From CAYZSU01 sp964480565 (GTDB taxonomy: Bacteria > UBA10199 > 2-02-FULL-44-16 > JAAZCA01), in assembly GCA_964480565.1 (NCBI GenBank), contig CAYZSU010000001.1:5539-69538 (forward strand): DNA of 64,000 nt, read 5' to 3'. A program made the translations under genes and the position numbers. This document shows positions 35,396 through 44,469 of the stretch, in pieces (positions within the stretch are counted from its first letter, which is position 1; each line of letters opens with the position of its first letter). The notes beneath the pieces were generated by a model that saw only the letters and a program-made list of their open reading frames with translations, was not told where the DNA came from and made no database searches.

Positions 35396-36241
35396 ATGAC
35401 TCAACCAATGACTATAGGTACGATGCCAAATGCTGCTGCCACGCATGCAGTGGATGCTAAGTATCAAAAACTTCGTAAAGCTGTTGAAGGGTTTGAATCC
35501 TATATTTGGGGTTCAATTATGTCCAGTATGCAAAAATCCATACCCAAGTCCGGATTGTTTGGAGATGGATCAAAAGAAGCGGCATTTCAAAATATGTTAT
35601 TTCATGAATATAGTAAAAATATGTCGGCATCTATGAAAGAGGGCAGTTTAAGCGATATGATTATGAAGCAGTTGGCGCCAGAATTACGTGATCAGGCCGC
35701 AGAAAAAATAACATCTGTGCAGAATAAATTGTCAGTTTCTCCTGCAGTCGCATCACATGTACATGCAGCATATGATGTGCAAAATAATATGCATGCTGGG
35801 CATGGTATTACGGATAGCCAGAAGAAACAGGCATATGATGCACTTAGGGATATGTTTGGCTTATCATCGATTTCATCGGATTATGGATGGCGCGATCATC
35901 CCATACATGATGATCGGCGGTTTCACCATGGAATTGATGTTCCATTACCCATTGGATCGCAGATGAAATCGCCAGTGGCAGGAACAGTGATAATGTCTAA
36001 ATATGATGAAGGTTATGGAAATTATGTCACAATTAGAAGCGAGTCTGGGAATAGTCTTCGGTTTGCACATATGGACCGATCTGCAGTCAATGAAGGTGAT
36101 AAAATACAAATAAATGATATTATTGGTCTTTCTGGGAATACGGGTCGATCTACAGGTCCGCATGTACATTTTGAAGTACGCGATATGGAAGGAAAGTCCA
36201 TATCACCGATAAAATACTTAAAAGGGCTAAAAAAGAGTTAA
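35396..36241 (+). CDS. flgJ: FlgJ rod-cap protein fused to an M23 (LytM) peptidase domain
   Basis: FlgJ caps the growing rod and clears the peptidoglycan. The 281-residue product has the rod-binding domain at about residues 15-95 (AVEGFESYIWGSIMSSMQKSIPKSGLF). Instead of the glucosaminidase domain of enteric FlgJ it carries a C-terminal M23 metallopeptidase at about 160-275, with the zinc motif H-x3-D in RFHHGIDVPL, FAHMD, and the HxH motif in GPHVHFEVRD. All catalytic residues seem present, so the enzyme is probably an active endopeptidase. It follows flgI after 20 bases. Confidence 0.92.
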   Translation: MTQPMTIGTMPNAAATHAVDAKYQKLRKAVEGFESYIWGSIMSSMQKSIPKSGLFGDGSKEAAFQNMLFHEYSKNMSASMKEGSLSDMIMKQLAPELRDQAAEKITSVQNKLSVSPAVASHVHAAYDVQNNMHAGHGITDSQKKQAYDALRDMFGLSSISSDYGWRDHPIHDDRRFHHGIDVPLPIGSQMKSPVAGTVIMSKYDEGYGNYVTIRSESGNSLRFAHMDRSAVNEGDKIQINDIIGLSGNTGRSTGPHVHFEVRDMEGKSISPIKYLKGLKKS

Positions 36242-36248
36242 GTTTTTA

Positions 36249-36315
36249 CCAATCACCTCCGTTCTATATGAGTGGAGCAAAAGATTCATAAATTTCCCTA
36301 AGGGGGGTGATTTGG
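36249..36315 (+). promoter_or_regulatory. Long-range hairpin that covers the flgM ribosome site
   Basis: CCAATCACCTCC at 36249-36260 can pair with GGGGGGTGATTTGG at 36302-36315 (12 pairs with one bulged T and one G-T wobble), across a 41-base loop. The right arm contains the only ribosome site of flgM, two bases before its ATG, so the fold would block flgM translation. The left arm carries CACCTCC, the same sequence as the 16S rRNA anti-Shine-Dalgarno tail. A role as a terminator is unlikely because no T-run follows. Confidence 0.5.
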
Positions 36316-36316
36316 T

Positions 36317-36604
36317 ATGAAAATAGATGGAATGCGATCAGGCCCTATTGGCCGAACAGATTCATCCACACGGACGCAGAAAAAAGGCCATGTGAAATCA
36401 GAATCAGCTGGTAAGGATAGTATACAGGTATCCACATCAGCGGATAAATTAGCAGCATTGCAAGAAGCTTCAGGAGATGATGTTCGGGTCGATAAAGTTC
36501 AAGAAATAAAGGAACGAATTGCATCCGGTGATTATCATGTTGAAGCAGGTGATATTGCTGATAAAATTATTGAACATTTAATTCAAAAGAGGGCGGTTGG
36601 ATAA
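36317..36604 (+). CDS. flgM: Anti-sigma-28 factor FlgM
   Basis: FlgM binds FliA and holds back late gene expression until it is exported through the finished hook. The 95-residue product has a disordered basic N-terminus and the FlgM-type C-terminal helices: DKVQEIKERIASGDYHVEAGDIADKIIEHL (residues 58-87). The ribosome site is GGGGGG at 36302-36307, which may be sequestered by an upstream hairpin. It stands before flgN and flgK as usual. Confidence 0.93.
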   Translation: MKIDGMRSGPIGRTDSSTRTQKKGHVKSESAGKDSIQVSTSADKLAALQEASGDDVRVDKVQEIKERIASGDYHVEAGDIADKIIEHLIQKRAVG

Positions 36605-36605
36605 T

Positions 36606-37109
36606 ATGCTTAGCGAACTCAGATCCCTAAAAAAACTATTTGACGATCATTCAAGTGCATTATTGGAATTAGGGGAGTCGCTTAGAAGGCAGAAGCAAGC
36701 CGTGGTCCATTGGGACTTAGAAGTCATTACAAAAGAACAGCGCATTCATAATCAACTTATTGTTCGTCTTCGTGTATTTGATGCGGCAAGACGAACAGCA
36801 GAAGAAAAAATTTCACAAAAACTCGGTTATCGTGGCCGAATGTCCTTAAAATCAATACTACAAACTATTACAGATCCATTGGCAAGAGATATTCAACATG
36901 CATTTGATAATTTGATTGCTATTGCGGGGTCAGTAAAAGAATTATATCAAGAAAACCAGAAATACTTATCCCATGCCTTAGAGGGCGTGGAAATGTCTTT
37001 GAGTGTATTACAGTCCAAGAAGCAATCAGGATTGTATGAGGCCAATAATAAAGGTGCGCATTACTCACAGGATAATATGAAACGACGTTTTCTTGATCAA
37101 TCAATGTAG
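36606..37109 (+). CDS. flgN: Flagellar export chaperone FlgN-like protein
   Basis: FlgN is the chaperone for hook-junction proteins FlgK and FlgL. The 167-residue product is helical and charged with the FlgN-type pattern LFDDHSSALLELGESLRRQKQAVVHWDLEVITKEQRIHNQLI at about residues 10-51. Family identity is low, as is common for this chaperone, but position between flgM and flgK is the standard one. The ATG at 36606 lies one base after the flgM stop. Confidence 0.85.
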   Translation: MLSELRSLKKLFDDHSSALLELGESLRRQKQAVVHWDLEVITKEQRIHNQLIVRLRVFDAARRTAEEKISQKLGYRGRMSLKSILQTITDPLARDIQHAFDNLIAIAGSVKELYQENQKYLSHALEGVEMSLSVLQSKKQSGLYEANNKGAHYSQDNMKRRFLDQSM

Positions 37110-37123
37110 TACTGAGGTGAATT

Positions 37124-38521
37124 ATGGGTTTAGGAAATTTTTATACTTCAGCAGTTAGTGGCTTACATTTGTCACAGCGTGCTATAAGTGTGACAGCCAA
37201 TAATATTGCGAATGTTAATACCAAGGGCTATTCAAAGCAAATAATTACAGTGGATCCCAGGGATCCACAGATGTTGGGTGGCAATGAATTTGGTATTGGT
37301 GTTGATGTGGGCGAAATTAATCGATCCTATGATACGTTCATTGAAAGTCGCTTGTTGACCGCTGCAAAAAATAAATCGCAATGGTCAGCGCTGTCCTATC
37401 AGATGAGCCAGGTGGAAAATATTTTTAATGAACTCGATGGTGAGGGATTAAGTAGTTATATGAATCAATTTTTTGATTCATTTAGTGCAGTTGCAAGCGA
37501 TGCATCCTCTTTGGCTGCGCGCCAAGGTGCATTGGGTCGGGCGCAGGTCCTTGTTGATCGATTTCACTCCCTTGATACTGAGTTGAGTAATTTACGAAAA
37601 AGTTTAAATTTAAAGGTGGAAAGCGCTGTCAATGAAATCAACTCTGTATTAGTAGAGGTGGGAAATTTAAGTGAAAAAATCAAAAATTTTCCAGCAGAAG
37701 CCTTAACATATCGGGATGAACGTCAAATGAAAGTGCGTGAATTATCCGAATTATTGGGCGTTGAAATCCTTGAAACATCGGATGGGGATTTTCAAATGTA
37801 TGCGGCGAATTTTCCATTGATCGTCGGTGGTTTTTCAGGTGAATTTTCTGTGAGTGCGGATGCAGGAAATGATGGTTTATATAAAGTGGAATACAGTATT
37901 GAAGGATCCAATGTGGATTTAACGGCTGAGATAGATAGTGGTGAATTGGGTATGATTCTCCAAACGCGTGATACGACGTTGGTGGATTATATTAGTCAGT
38001 TAGATGAGTTGGCATTTGAATTGGGTACTGAATTTAATGCCGTTCATAATACGGGTTTTGACTTGAATTCCAATAATAATAATATGTTTTTTACGGAGTT
38101 AGCACAGATTTCAGGGGCTGCACGTTTGCTTGACTTGCATGCAGATGTGGATGGCATTCCTTCTGGAATTGCGGCATCAGGTGCGGCAAATGATGTGCCT
38201 GGTGGAAATACAGTTGCACTTTCATTGGCTCAACTTCGGGATTCAGATATTGTATTTACTTCACAAACCTCTACATTTAGTGATTTTTATTCATCATTAT
38301 TGGCAGATATTGGTATTACAACTGGGTATGCCGCGCAACAAGGGGATTTTTATGAAAACTCTTTTATGCATGTAGAGGTGGAACGTGAACGTATTAGTGG
38401 TGTATCTATTGAGGAAGAAGAACTTAATTTAATGAAATACCGTGCAGCCTATGATGCGGCAGCACGGTTGATTTCAGTAGGTACGGATATGCTGGATACA
38501 CTTGTGAAATTGGGGGCCTAA
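37124..38521 (+). CDS. flgK: Hook-associated protein 1 FlgK
   Basis: FlgK is the first hook-filament junction protein. The 465-residue product starts GLGNFYTSAVSGLHLSQRAISVTANNIANVNTKGYSKQ, with the rod/hook motif, and ends with the FlgK C-terminal helix (SIEEEELNLMKYRAAYDAAARLISVGTDMLDTLVKLG). The middle is the usual variable domain. GAGG precedes the ATG. flgL follows after two bases. Confidence 0.96.
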   Translation: MGLGNFYTSAVSGLHLSQRAISVTANNIANVNTKGYSKQIITVDPRDPQMLGGNEFGIGVDVGEINRSYDTFIESRLLTAAKNKSQWSALSYQMSQVENIFNELDGEGLSSYMNQFFDSFSAVASDASSLAARQGALGRAQVLVDRFHSLDTELSNLRKSLNLKVESAVNEINSVLVEVGNLSEKIKNFPAEALTYRDERQMKVRELSELLGVEILETSDGDFQMYAANFPLIVGGFSGEFSVSADAGNDGLYKVEYSIEGSNVDLTAEIDSGELGMILQTRDTTLVDYISQLDELAFELGTEFNAVHNTGFDLNSNNNNMFFTELAQISGAARLLDLHADVDGIPSGIAASGAANDVPGGNTVALSLAQLRDSDIVFTSQTSTFSDFYSSLLADIGITTGYAAQQGDFYENSFMHVEVERERISGVSIEEEELNLMKYRAAYDAAARLISVGTDMLDTLVKLGA

Positions 38522-38523
38522 CT

Positions 38524-39489
38524 ATGGTGATCGGTCGAGTGTCATTTAATACGCGTCAATTGATGCTTCGTCAAAATTTAGCAAGAGCGCAAAAACGCTA
38601 TTCTGAAATTTCCATTCCAGCAACAACGGGTAAGAAAATTAATTCATTAAGCGATGAGCCATCATTAACATATCGATTGTTTAATTTGAAAAATAAAATC
38701 AGTGCAATTGAGACCTATGAACTTAATATTATTACATCACGTCATTTACAAAATACAACGGATTCTAAGATTGACGAGGCCGTTACATTGGTTCATCGGC
38801 TAAGAGAGGTTGCTGTTGGGGCAAACAACTCAGTAATTGATACGCAGGATCGGCAAAACTATGTTGATCTATTGGATAATATTAATGAAGAAGTATTGGC
38901 TATTGCTAATTATCGAGTGAATGGCCGGTATATTTTCGCAGGTGCAAAAACAGATACTATTCCATTTTCTGAAGATCCTGCAATGCCTGCAGAGCCAAAT
39001 CCAGCAGATGCTGCAGCTGTAGCTGCATATATTGCCGCATCACCCTATGAATATAATGGTAATAATACAGAAATGTCCATTGAAGTGTCCTTTGGTGTGA
39101 CATCAAAGGTGAATATCGAAGGAGAGACTTTGTTTATGGGGCGTGGTGGTGGTGTGGATGTATTTAATATTATAAAAAATATGAAATGGGCCATTGATAA
39201 TGAGGATGAAAGTCAATTAGAAACAGAGATGGATAATTTAGAAACCCTGCTGGATCAATTTTTAGTTGATCGTGCAGATGTTGGTGTTGAAATGCAGCGT
39301 TTAGATAGTGCAGAAACGCTGATTCAAAATGAAGAGCTTCGCGCGACAAAGGAATTATCGGATTTGGAGTCCGCTGATATTGCAGAAATTGCAACGGAGT
39401 TAACTGTGCAAGAAATGGCAATGCGGGTGATATTTCAATCATCCAGTCGTGTATTAAAATCAACGTTTAATAGTATTTTAGGTGGATAA
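38524..39489 (+). CDS. flgL: Hook-associated protein 3 FlgL
   Basis: FlgL is the second junction protein and the flagellin-like adaptor to the filament. The 321-residue product has the flagellin-type N-terminus (RVSFNTRQLMLRQNLARAQKRYSEI, with GKKINSLSDEPSLTYRL) and a flagellin-type C-terminus (DLESADIAEIATELTVQEMAMRVIFQSSSRVLKSTFNSIL). The central domain is short. The stop codon overlaps the start of csrA by one base. Confidence 0.95.
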   Translation: MVIGRVSFNTRQLMLRQNLARAQKRYSEISIPATTGKKINSLSDEPSLTYRLFNLKNKISAIETYELNIITSRHLQNTTDSKIDEAVTLVHRLREVAVGANNSVIDTQDRQNYVDLLDNINEEVLAIANYRVNGRYIFAGAKTDTIPFSEDPAMPAEPNPADAAAVAAYIAASPYEYNGNNTEMSIEVSFGVTSKVNIEGETLFMGRGGGVDVFNIIKNMKWAIDNEDESQLETEMDNLETLLDQFLVDRADVGVEMQRLDSAETLIQNEELRATKELSDLESADIAEIATELTVQEMAMRVIFQSSSRVLKSTFNSILGG

Positions 39490-39710
39490 TGCTACATATT
39501 GTACGTAAAAAAAATGAAGCCATTACGATTGATGGCCACATCAAGATACATGTATTGGATGTGCAATCTGGGCGTGTGCAAATTGCGATTGATGCGCCAA
39601 AACATGTATCTATTTATCGCACAGAATTATATGAAAAAATATGCAAAGAAAATAAAGATGCTTTATTAATGCCGGATAGCTTATCCGCGATTTCGTTGGG
39701 GGACAAATAG
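39489..39710 (+). CDS. csrA: RNA-binding translational regulator CsrA
   Basis: CsrA binds GGA motifs in mRNA hairpins, often covering the ribosome site. The 73-residue product keeps the family core: MLHIVRKKNEAITIDGHIKI, VQIAIDAPKHVSIYRTELYEKI, including R44, the key RNA-contact residue; R6 is kept and residue 4 is Ile. The tail after residue 50 is about 23 residues long, a feature of CsrA proteins that are controlled by FliW. It is coupled to flgL and followed directly by fliW. Its likely main target here is the fliC leader at 48572-48607. Confidence 0.96.
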   Translation: MLHIVRKKNEAITIDGHIKIHVLDVQSGRVQIAIDAPKHVSIYRTELYEKICKENKDALLMPDSLSAISLGDK

Positions 39711-40190
39711 ATGGATATTCAAACAACACGGTTTGGACAAATAACAATTGAGGAATCTGAAGTAATTCATATGCCCAAAGGTATTTTGGGTTTTGATGAG
39801 TTAAAGCACTATGTGATTATTCCACATACACCTGCATCACCTTATTATTGTTGGTATCAATCGACTGAAAAGGAAGAAATTGCATTTGTACTCTGTTCAC
39901 CAAATGCGTTTATTAGCGATTATAAACCGGAATTAAATGCATTTACAAAGCAAGAGCTGCATATTGACGGGGATGACCAGGTGGCGATTTTTAATATTGC
40001 AACATTTAGAGATAATGGAAAACAAATCTTTCTTAATTTATGTGCACCCATTGTTATTAATGTGAATAAAAAATTGTCATTACAGGTTATATTAGATGAA
40101 AAGAAGTTTCCACTTCGCTATGAGTTGCCACAATTTGTTCCTGTGCAAAATCAAAAACCCATTTCAAATCCGATTGTTGAATCTGTATAA
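39711..40190 (+). CDS. fliW: Flagellar assembly factor FliW
   Basis: FliW binds CsrA and flagellin in turn and so couples flagellin translation to its secretion. The 159-residue product has the family start TTRFGQITIEESEVIHMPKGILGFDELKHYVIIPH and the segment AIFNIATFRDNGKQIFLNLCAPIVINVNKK. It begins directly after the csrA stop. In Bacillus the FliW-CsrA pair controls hag translation; the same circuit is inferred here because the flagellin leader holds matching CsrA sites. Confidence 0.95.
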   Translation: MDIQTTRFGQITIEESEVIHMPKGILGFDELKHYVIIPHTPASPYYCWYQSTEKEEIAFVLCSPNAFISDYKPELNAFTKQELHIDGDDQVAIFNIATFRDNGKQIFLNLCAPIVINVNKKLSLQVILDEKKFPLRYELPQFVPVQNQKPISNPIVESV

Positions 40191-40195
40191 TCCCT

Positions 40196-40687
40196 ATGTC
40201 AATTACTATTAATACTTTAGGTAAAGATCAAATTCCGAGTATAAAAGAATTTTACTTAGCGGCATTGGAAGAGGAAATTCATTTTTCAGCTGCAAATTCT
40301 TTTCGATCTGTCGATTATTCAAGCGATTCAAAAGCGCGCATACATGTATTTTTTGAAAATGCATATATGAATGATCATTTTGGCATTTTTTTGTTGTATG
40401 TACATCAAACCTTGTTGGGTTTTATTATGCTGAGCTATCAAGATGCATTGGCAGAGCAGCCTACACAAATAGGGTATATTAATGGCATATATATACACCC
40501 AGGGCATCGTAAAAAAGGATATGGCCATTTATTGATGAAAAGAGCGTTGGAGTGGTTTAAAGATCATGATCTGGAAGTTATTGAATTAAATATGACCATT
40601 GGAAATAAAACAGTGGAACATTTTTGGTCAAAGTATGGATTTAAGCCTCTTGAGACTGTTTGTTTTTTAAAAATAGGGTGTCCATAA
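40196..40687 (+). CDS. GNAT-family N-acetyltransferase
   Basis: The 163-residue product has the GNAT fold: GYINGIYIHPGHRKKGYGHLLMKRALEW (acetyl-CoA motif A, with the R/K-x-x-G-x-G loop HRKKGYG at about residues 102-108) and VIELNMTIGNKTVEHFWSKYGFKPLE. It starts 5 bases after fliW with only a weak ribosome site, so it may be read through. The substrate is unknown; an amino-sugar of the flagellin glycosylation pathway or a protein target are both possible. Confidence 0.85.
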   Translation: MSITINTLGKDQIPSIKEFYLAALEEEIHFSAANSFRSVDYSSDSKARIHVFFENAYMNDHFGIFLLYVHQTLLGFIMLSYQDALAEQPTQIGYINGIYIHPGHRKKGYGHLLMKRALEWFKDHDLEVIELNMTIGNKTVEHFWSKYGFKPLETVCFLKIGCP

Positions 40688-40694
40688 AATCACC

Positions 40695-41963
40695 TTACTC
40701 CAAGAGTTGGGAAATAGTCTCACCATCCATTAATTCATGGCTAGATTGTAAATCGCCTGGATTTTTTGTACTGGATTCATATATTTTCATCGCTACATCT
40801 TCCATTTCTTCAAAACGTTGTTCTTTTGAAGAAATGCTTGAAAGATATTTTTCTGTGGTTGCTTTATCGAGCCCATCCATGGCATCCGTGATTTTAGTTT
40901 CCTCTGTTTTTAGTGTGGCAATGAGATTATCCAGGATTATTTTGGCAGTGTCGTTTATTTCTGTATTGGTTTTAATTCCTAATACAATTTGTTCACTGCT
41001 AAATATTTGTTCGGTTGAGTGGACAATATCCTGATGAATTTCAGATGATTGCTTTACCTGATCTTTTAACTGTCCTGCTTTTGAAAACCCATAGCTGTTG
41101 GATGTTTCATCGATGCTAATTGGTTGAATAGGTTTAATTTCTACATACTGTGACATGGACTCCAACTCGTTTTTTTTACCTTCTTTATCTGCATTGATGG
41201 ATGTGACAACATTGAGTTCATCATCCTGTTCTTCTTCAATTTGAAGTTTAATTTGGGCGGCTACTTGCTTGAGTTGACCGCTTGCTTCTAGTTGAACACC
41301 GCGGACTGCTTTGGCTTCTTCTGCTAGCGCTTCTTTGCGCTTGGTTTTTATTTGATGTCCAATTTCTTCATATTCTTCAATGCGTATTTTTTGTTTTTCA
41401 TATTGGCGTGTTTCTGCGCGTTCTTCAATGGCTTTCATGAATAATATATCGGGATCATTTTCTTTGGCGTATTTTTCTGCACGAATTGCGGCCATTCTCT
41501 CGACTTCCTTTTGAATACTGCTTGTTTTAAGCACGGATTCATCCGCTGTGTTTTTGAGCAATGCAGTATCATCGTTTTTTTCTGTTTGTTCAGATAGATT
41601 ATTTTTTGTAATTGCGCCAAAATTCCTAACTTGCTCAGCTTTTTTATCCGGCAATGCGGCTTTTTTGATTGTTTTTTTAAGTTCTTGAAGGATTTTAGCG
41701 CTTTCATTCATTTCAGATTTTAACTTAGAGGCCTGCAATGCAATATTCTGAGAAAATAGCATTTTACTTTGCCGTTCTGCTAAATTTTGATTTCGCTTGA
41801 CTGGTGTATGAATGGAACTTTTATCCGCTTGATTGACTCGCTTATGAGCACTGACATCGCCTTTTGTGGCTTCTGTCCCTGTAGCGCTGGCAGGAGAGAT
41901 GTCTTTATCTTCAGAGGGTAATTTTATATCAGTGGGTGGAATACCCGCTAGATTTGTAGACAT
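40695..41963 (-). CDS. Unknown coiled-coil protein of the flagellar cluster
   Basis: I do not recognise this gene. The 422-residue product has no signal peptide or membrane helix and is very rich in Glu, Lys, Gln and Ala, with long charged helices at about 145-265 (VERMAAIRAEKYAKEN, KQKIRIEEYEEIGHQIKTKRKEALAEEAKAV). GGAGGT lies just before the ATG. It is convergent with the GNAT gene, eight bases away. The sequence before it contains a TAAAGTTA box (42051-42058, minus strand) like a sigma-28 -35, but the -10 is poor. It resembles the low-complexity part of some flagellar export substrates, which is only a guess. Confidence 0.75.
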   Translation of the reverse strand: MSTNLAGIPPTDIKLPSEDKDISPASATGTEATKGDVSAHKRVNQADKSSIHTPVKRNQNLAERQSKMLFSQNIALQASKLKSEMNESAKILQELKKTIKKAALPDKKAEQVRNFGAITKNNLSEQTEKNDDTALLKNTADESVLKTSSIQKEVERMAAIRAEKYAKENDPDILFMKAIEERAETRQYEKQKIRIEEYEEIGHQIKTKRKEALAEEAKAVRGVQLEASGQLKQVAAQIKLQIEEEQDDELNVVTSINADKEGKKNELESMSQYVEIKPIQPISIDETSNSYGFSKAGQLKDQVKQSSEIHQDIVHSTEQIFSSEQIVLGIKTNTEINDTAKIILDNLIATLKTEETKITDAMDGLDKATTEKYLSSISSKEQRFEEMEDVAMKIYESSTKNPGDLQSSHELMDGETISQLLE

Positions 41964-42159
41964 AGTACCTCCAGTATAATCACATTGAGTTGAAATCTTA
42001 TATTTTAGCTACAAAAACCCTTCAAGAGATAATACGGGTATTATTCTGAATAACTTTAGTGAAAAAAATAAAAATAAAAAGTATGCTATTTCAAATAGAT
42101 AGACGTATAATATATTTCATATTATTAGGAAGGTAAGTTAATGTACTGAAAATAATAGG

Positions 42160-43944
42160 TTATTTTTTATTTTGAATGGAATATTGTATTTGCTTGCACC
42201 AATAGATGCAGGTAGAAAACCAATGATGAATTAAATCCATTTTTCTTAATAATTTCTCTTTTTGGGATGTTGTTTTTCCTAGGAGCACATAGCTTTCACG
42301 CGATATATCAAATAATGTTTTTTGTGTGAAATGATCGAGCAATGACTTATATACATGTGCGGTATCGTTTTGTAATTTTTGCGCGCTATCCTCAAATTGG
42401 GATAATTCACGGGATATTGCATGTAGGCGATCAGGGCTTTCACAAGATATGATAGATGGATATTTTTCCATGCATGCATTTAGTGTCGAAAAACAATCAT
42501 TAAAGTAATGGGATAATGCCTGCTCAGTATCAGAAATAATATTGGGAGAAATAAAAGTGGGGCTTAATGTCTGATATTGTGTATTGAGATGCTGTAAAAT
42601 AGTCGGTTGTATGGGCGGTAATGTTAATTCATTGGGATTTAACTGCGTCATTCCCTCAATATGAATGCCCTGATGTTTTTCAATAACATTCAGGCAGTTG
42701 ATTTTGTATTTATGAATAATATGTGTAAATACATTGCTAAAATGTTTCCATGGATAATAGGATTGTTTGGGTGTACCATCATTGCCGGGCAGCCAAATTT
42801 CACGATCTTTAAAATTATGTCGGTTACGATGATGGCGAATGCGCATGCCCTCCACATGTGTGTACCCACTATCCTGGTCAAAACATAAATCCTGTCCTAC
42901 AACAATGATTGGATTGCATCCCAAATAATGTAATAATAATAACCCTTGATGGGCCACGCAGGCGCCTGGATAAAATCGATGATTATTCGGAAAAAACCAG
43001 CGCATTATTGCAAGATCGCGAATCATGGTGAGTATGGGGCCGGGATAGGCATCATATGTTTGTGGGGGTGTAAATGGATTAGTGACTAAATATACATCCT
43101 CGAGAGGTGCAATGCCTTCAAAAAAGCGTGTAATATGCTCGCGTCGTTCCGTGGTACCGACAAAGTGGGGCTTAATCCCATGCGACCAGATGACGGACAA
43201 TGCAGAATCACAGGCAAACATGACTGCGCGGTGTTGCAGTTCGTTTAATAAGGGAATGCGTTGTGTAAGGGATGGTCCCGATGAAATGAGTACACCGGGC
43301 ATGCCTGTCATGGCGCCTTTTAAATTATCCACTGATTTGAGTTGGCTAAAATTTGTCAAGTTATCCAATATATTAAGCAAGCCATGGTAGGCATCAATGG
43401 GCTCTGTATTCATATAGGCATTGAGATCGTAGATGCAGTCATCTAAAATGCGATTGCAATTGTCAAAGTAGTCTTTGCGTGCATCATTTAAATGAGGCTC
43501 TGTATATATTTGAATACAATGGGTAAGCGGAGATATATCCGGTGCATCAAGTGCTGCACGAAAGAATAGCTGTGTGGCGGTGTCATTATTTGCAATATTC
43601 CAGAGTATATGCGGATGTGCGAATAATTGACTCATATCACATGTAGCCAGTTGACCTGCAAATATATCCAACGATGGTTCAATAACAATGATGACCTTTT
43701 GTAGTGGATGTGGTTTTTTGGCATAGGCGAGCAAGACATCTGCGCGAGATACTCCATTCCATATTAAAATTGCTGGATTGGTCAGTTGCGATGTAATCGT
43801 TGAGGCCATGGATGTGCTATCTGTAGCAGGTATTGGTTTTTGTGCAGGTACTGTGGTGATATGCGTGTCAATGCATGTCGATAAATGAGGATGGTATTGC
43901 CTTAGTGCGGCTAAGTTATGTGCCCACAAGGCATTATTGGTCAT
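42160..43944 (-). CDS. Motility-associated factor (Maf) glycosyltransferase-like protein
   Basis: The 594-residue product belongs to the Maf family (DUF115 core), which transfers pseudaminic or legionaminic acid to flagellin. The core is PGVLISSGPSLTQRIPLLNELQHRAVMFACDSALSVIWSHGIKPHFVGTTERREHITRFFEG at about residues 233-292, and later NPIIVVGQDLCFDQDSGYTHVEGM. It is one gene of a minus-strand pair; the small gene upstream overlaps it by 11 bases. With the sugar-activating genes on the plus strand, its role in flagellin glycosylation is well supported by family and context. Confidence 0.88.
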   Translation of the reverse strand: MTNNALWAHNLAALRQYHPHLSTCIDTHITTVPAQKPIPATDSTSMASTITSQLTNPAILIWNGVSRADVLLAYAKKPHPLQKVIIVIEPSLDIFAGQLATCDMSQLFAHPHILWNIANNDTATQLFFRAALDAPDISPLTHCIQIYTEPHLNDARKDYFDNCNRILDDCIYDLNAYMNTEPIDAYHGLLNILDNLTNFSQLKSVDNLKGAMTGMPGVLISSGPSLTQRIPLLNELQHRAVMFACDSALSVIWSHGIKPHFVGTTERREHITRFFEGIAPLEDVYLVTNPFTPPQTYDAYPGPILTMIRDLAIMRWFFPNNHRFYPGACVAHQGLLLLHYLGCNPIIVVGQDLCFDQDSGYTHVEGMRIRHHRNRHNFKDREIWLPGNDGTPKQSYYPWKHFSNVFTHIIHKYKINCLNVIEKHQGIHIEGMTQLNPNELTLPPIQPTILQHLNTQYQTLSPTFISPNIISDTEQALSHYFNDCFSTLNACMEKYPSIISCESPDRLHAISRELSQFEDSAQKLQNDTAHVYKSLLDHFTQKTLFDISRESYVLLGKTTSQKEKLLRKMDLIHHWFSTCIYWCKQIQYSIQNKK

Positions 43945-44374
43945 AAGTAGATTCTTTCATTAATCGCATGCACCATAGCGATTGATACTGACATACTGCG
44001 CTGATCAAATTCATATGAAATTTATAAAAATGAGCGGGTGATGGAGCTTGTGCTTTTCCCTCACTGTATATTTCGTCATACCATGTCATAAGCAGTGTGA
44101 GTAATGGATTAAATTCAGGCACGATTGTATTAATAGTATGATGGTGTGCCTGTAATTCATTCATTAATTGATTAAAAAAGTCTGTATATTTATCATGAAT
44201 GTGCGGATCTGGATTATCTGGATGATCATTGCGCCACATATTGCCAATGCATTCACTTGTTAGGAGACAGTAGTGGTGGAGTTTGTCAATAATCTCACGC
44301 TGTTTGGAATGGAGCTTGATTTGGCAAATTTTTTCAAATAGGGGCTCTGATTTTTCTAAAGGTAAAATAAACAC
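43934..44374 (-). CDS. Hypothetical protein overlapping maf
   Basis: I do not recognise this family. The 146-residue product is mainly helical with many His and aromatic residues (LHHYCLLTSECIGNMW, TWYDEIYSEGKAQAPSPAHFYKFHMNLISAVCQYQSLW). It has no signal peptide. It is the first gene of the maf unit and its 3' end overlaps maf by 11 bases, so the two are probably expressed together. The overlap and steady codon use make it likely to be real. Confidence 0.65.
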   Translation of the reverse strand: MFILPLEKSEPLFEKICQIKLHSKQREIIDKLHHYCLLTSECIGNMWRNDHPDNPDPHIHDKYTDFFNQLMNELQAHHHTINTIVPEFNPLLTLLMTWYDEIYSEGKAQAPSPAHFYKFHMNLISAVCQYQSLWCMRLMKESTYDQ

Positions 44375-44430
44375 AGGAGTTATCTAGTGAAGCATATCAA
44401 AAAATGCAATTGCTCATTTGGAGGATTGCA

Positions 44431-44469
44431 ATGATTTATCAGGCGTTTATAATAGGACTATGTCGGTGA
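44431..44469 (+). CDS. Possible leader peptide before the CMP-sugar synthetase gene
   Basis: GGAGG at 44420-44424 is 6 bases before an ATG that opens a 12-codon frame (MIYQAFIIGLCR). Its TGA stop overlaps the ATG at 44469 of the downstream gene (TGATG). The strong ribosome site and the overlap suggest translational coupling, but a frame this short can arise by chance. Confidence 0.3.
   Translation: MIYQAFIIGLCR

Noticed and set aside
40660..41034. Plus-strand 124-codon frame near the GNAT gene end
   Set aside because: It is antisense to the coiled-coil gene, which has a strong ribosome site and a full-length frame.
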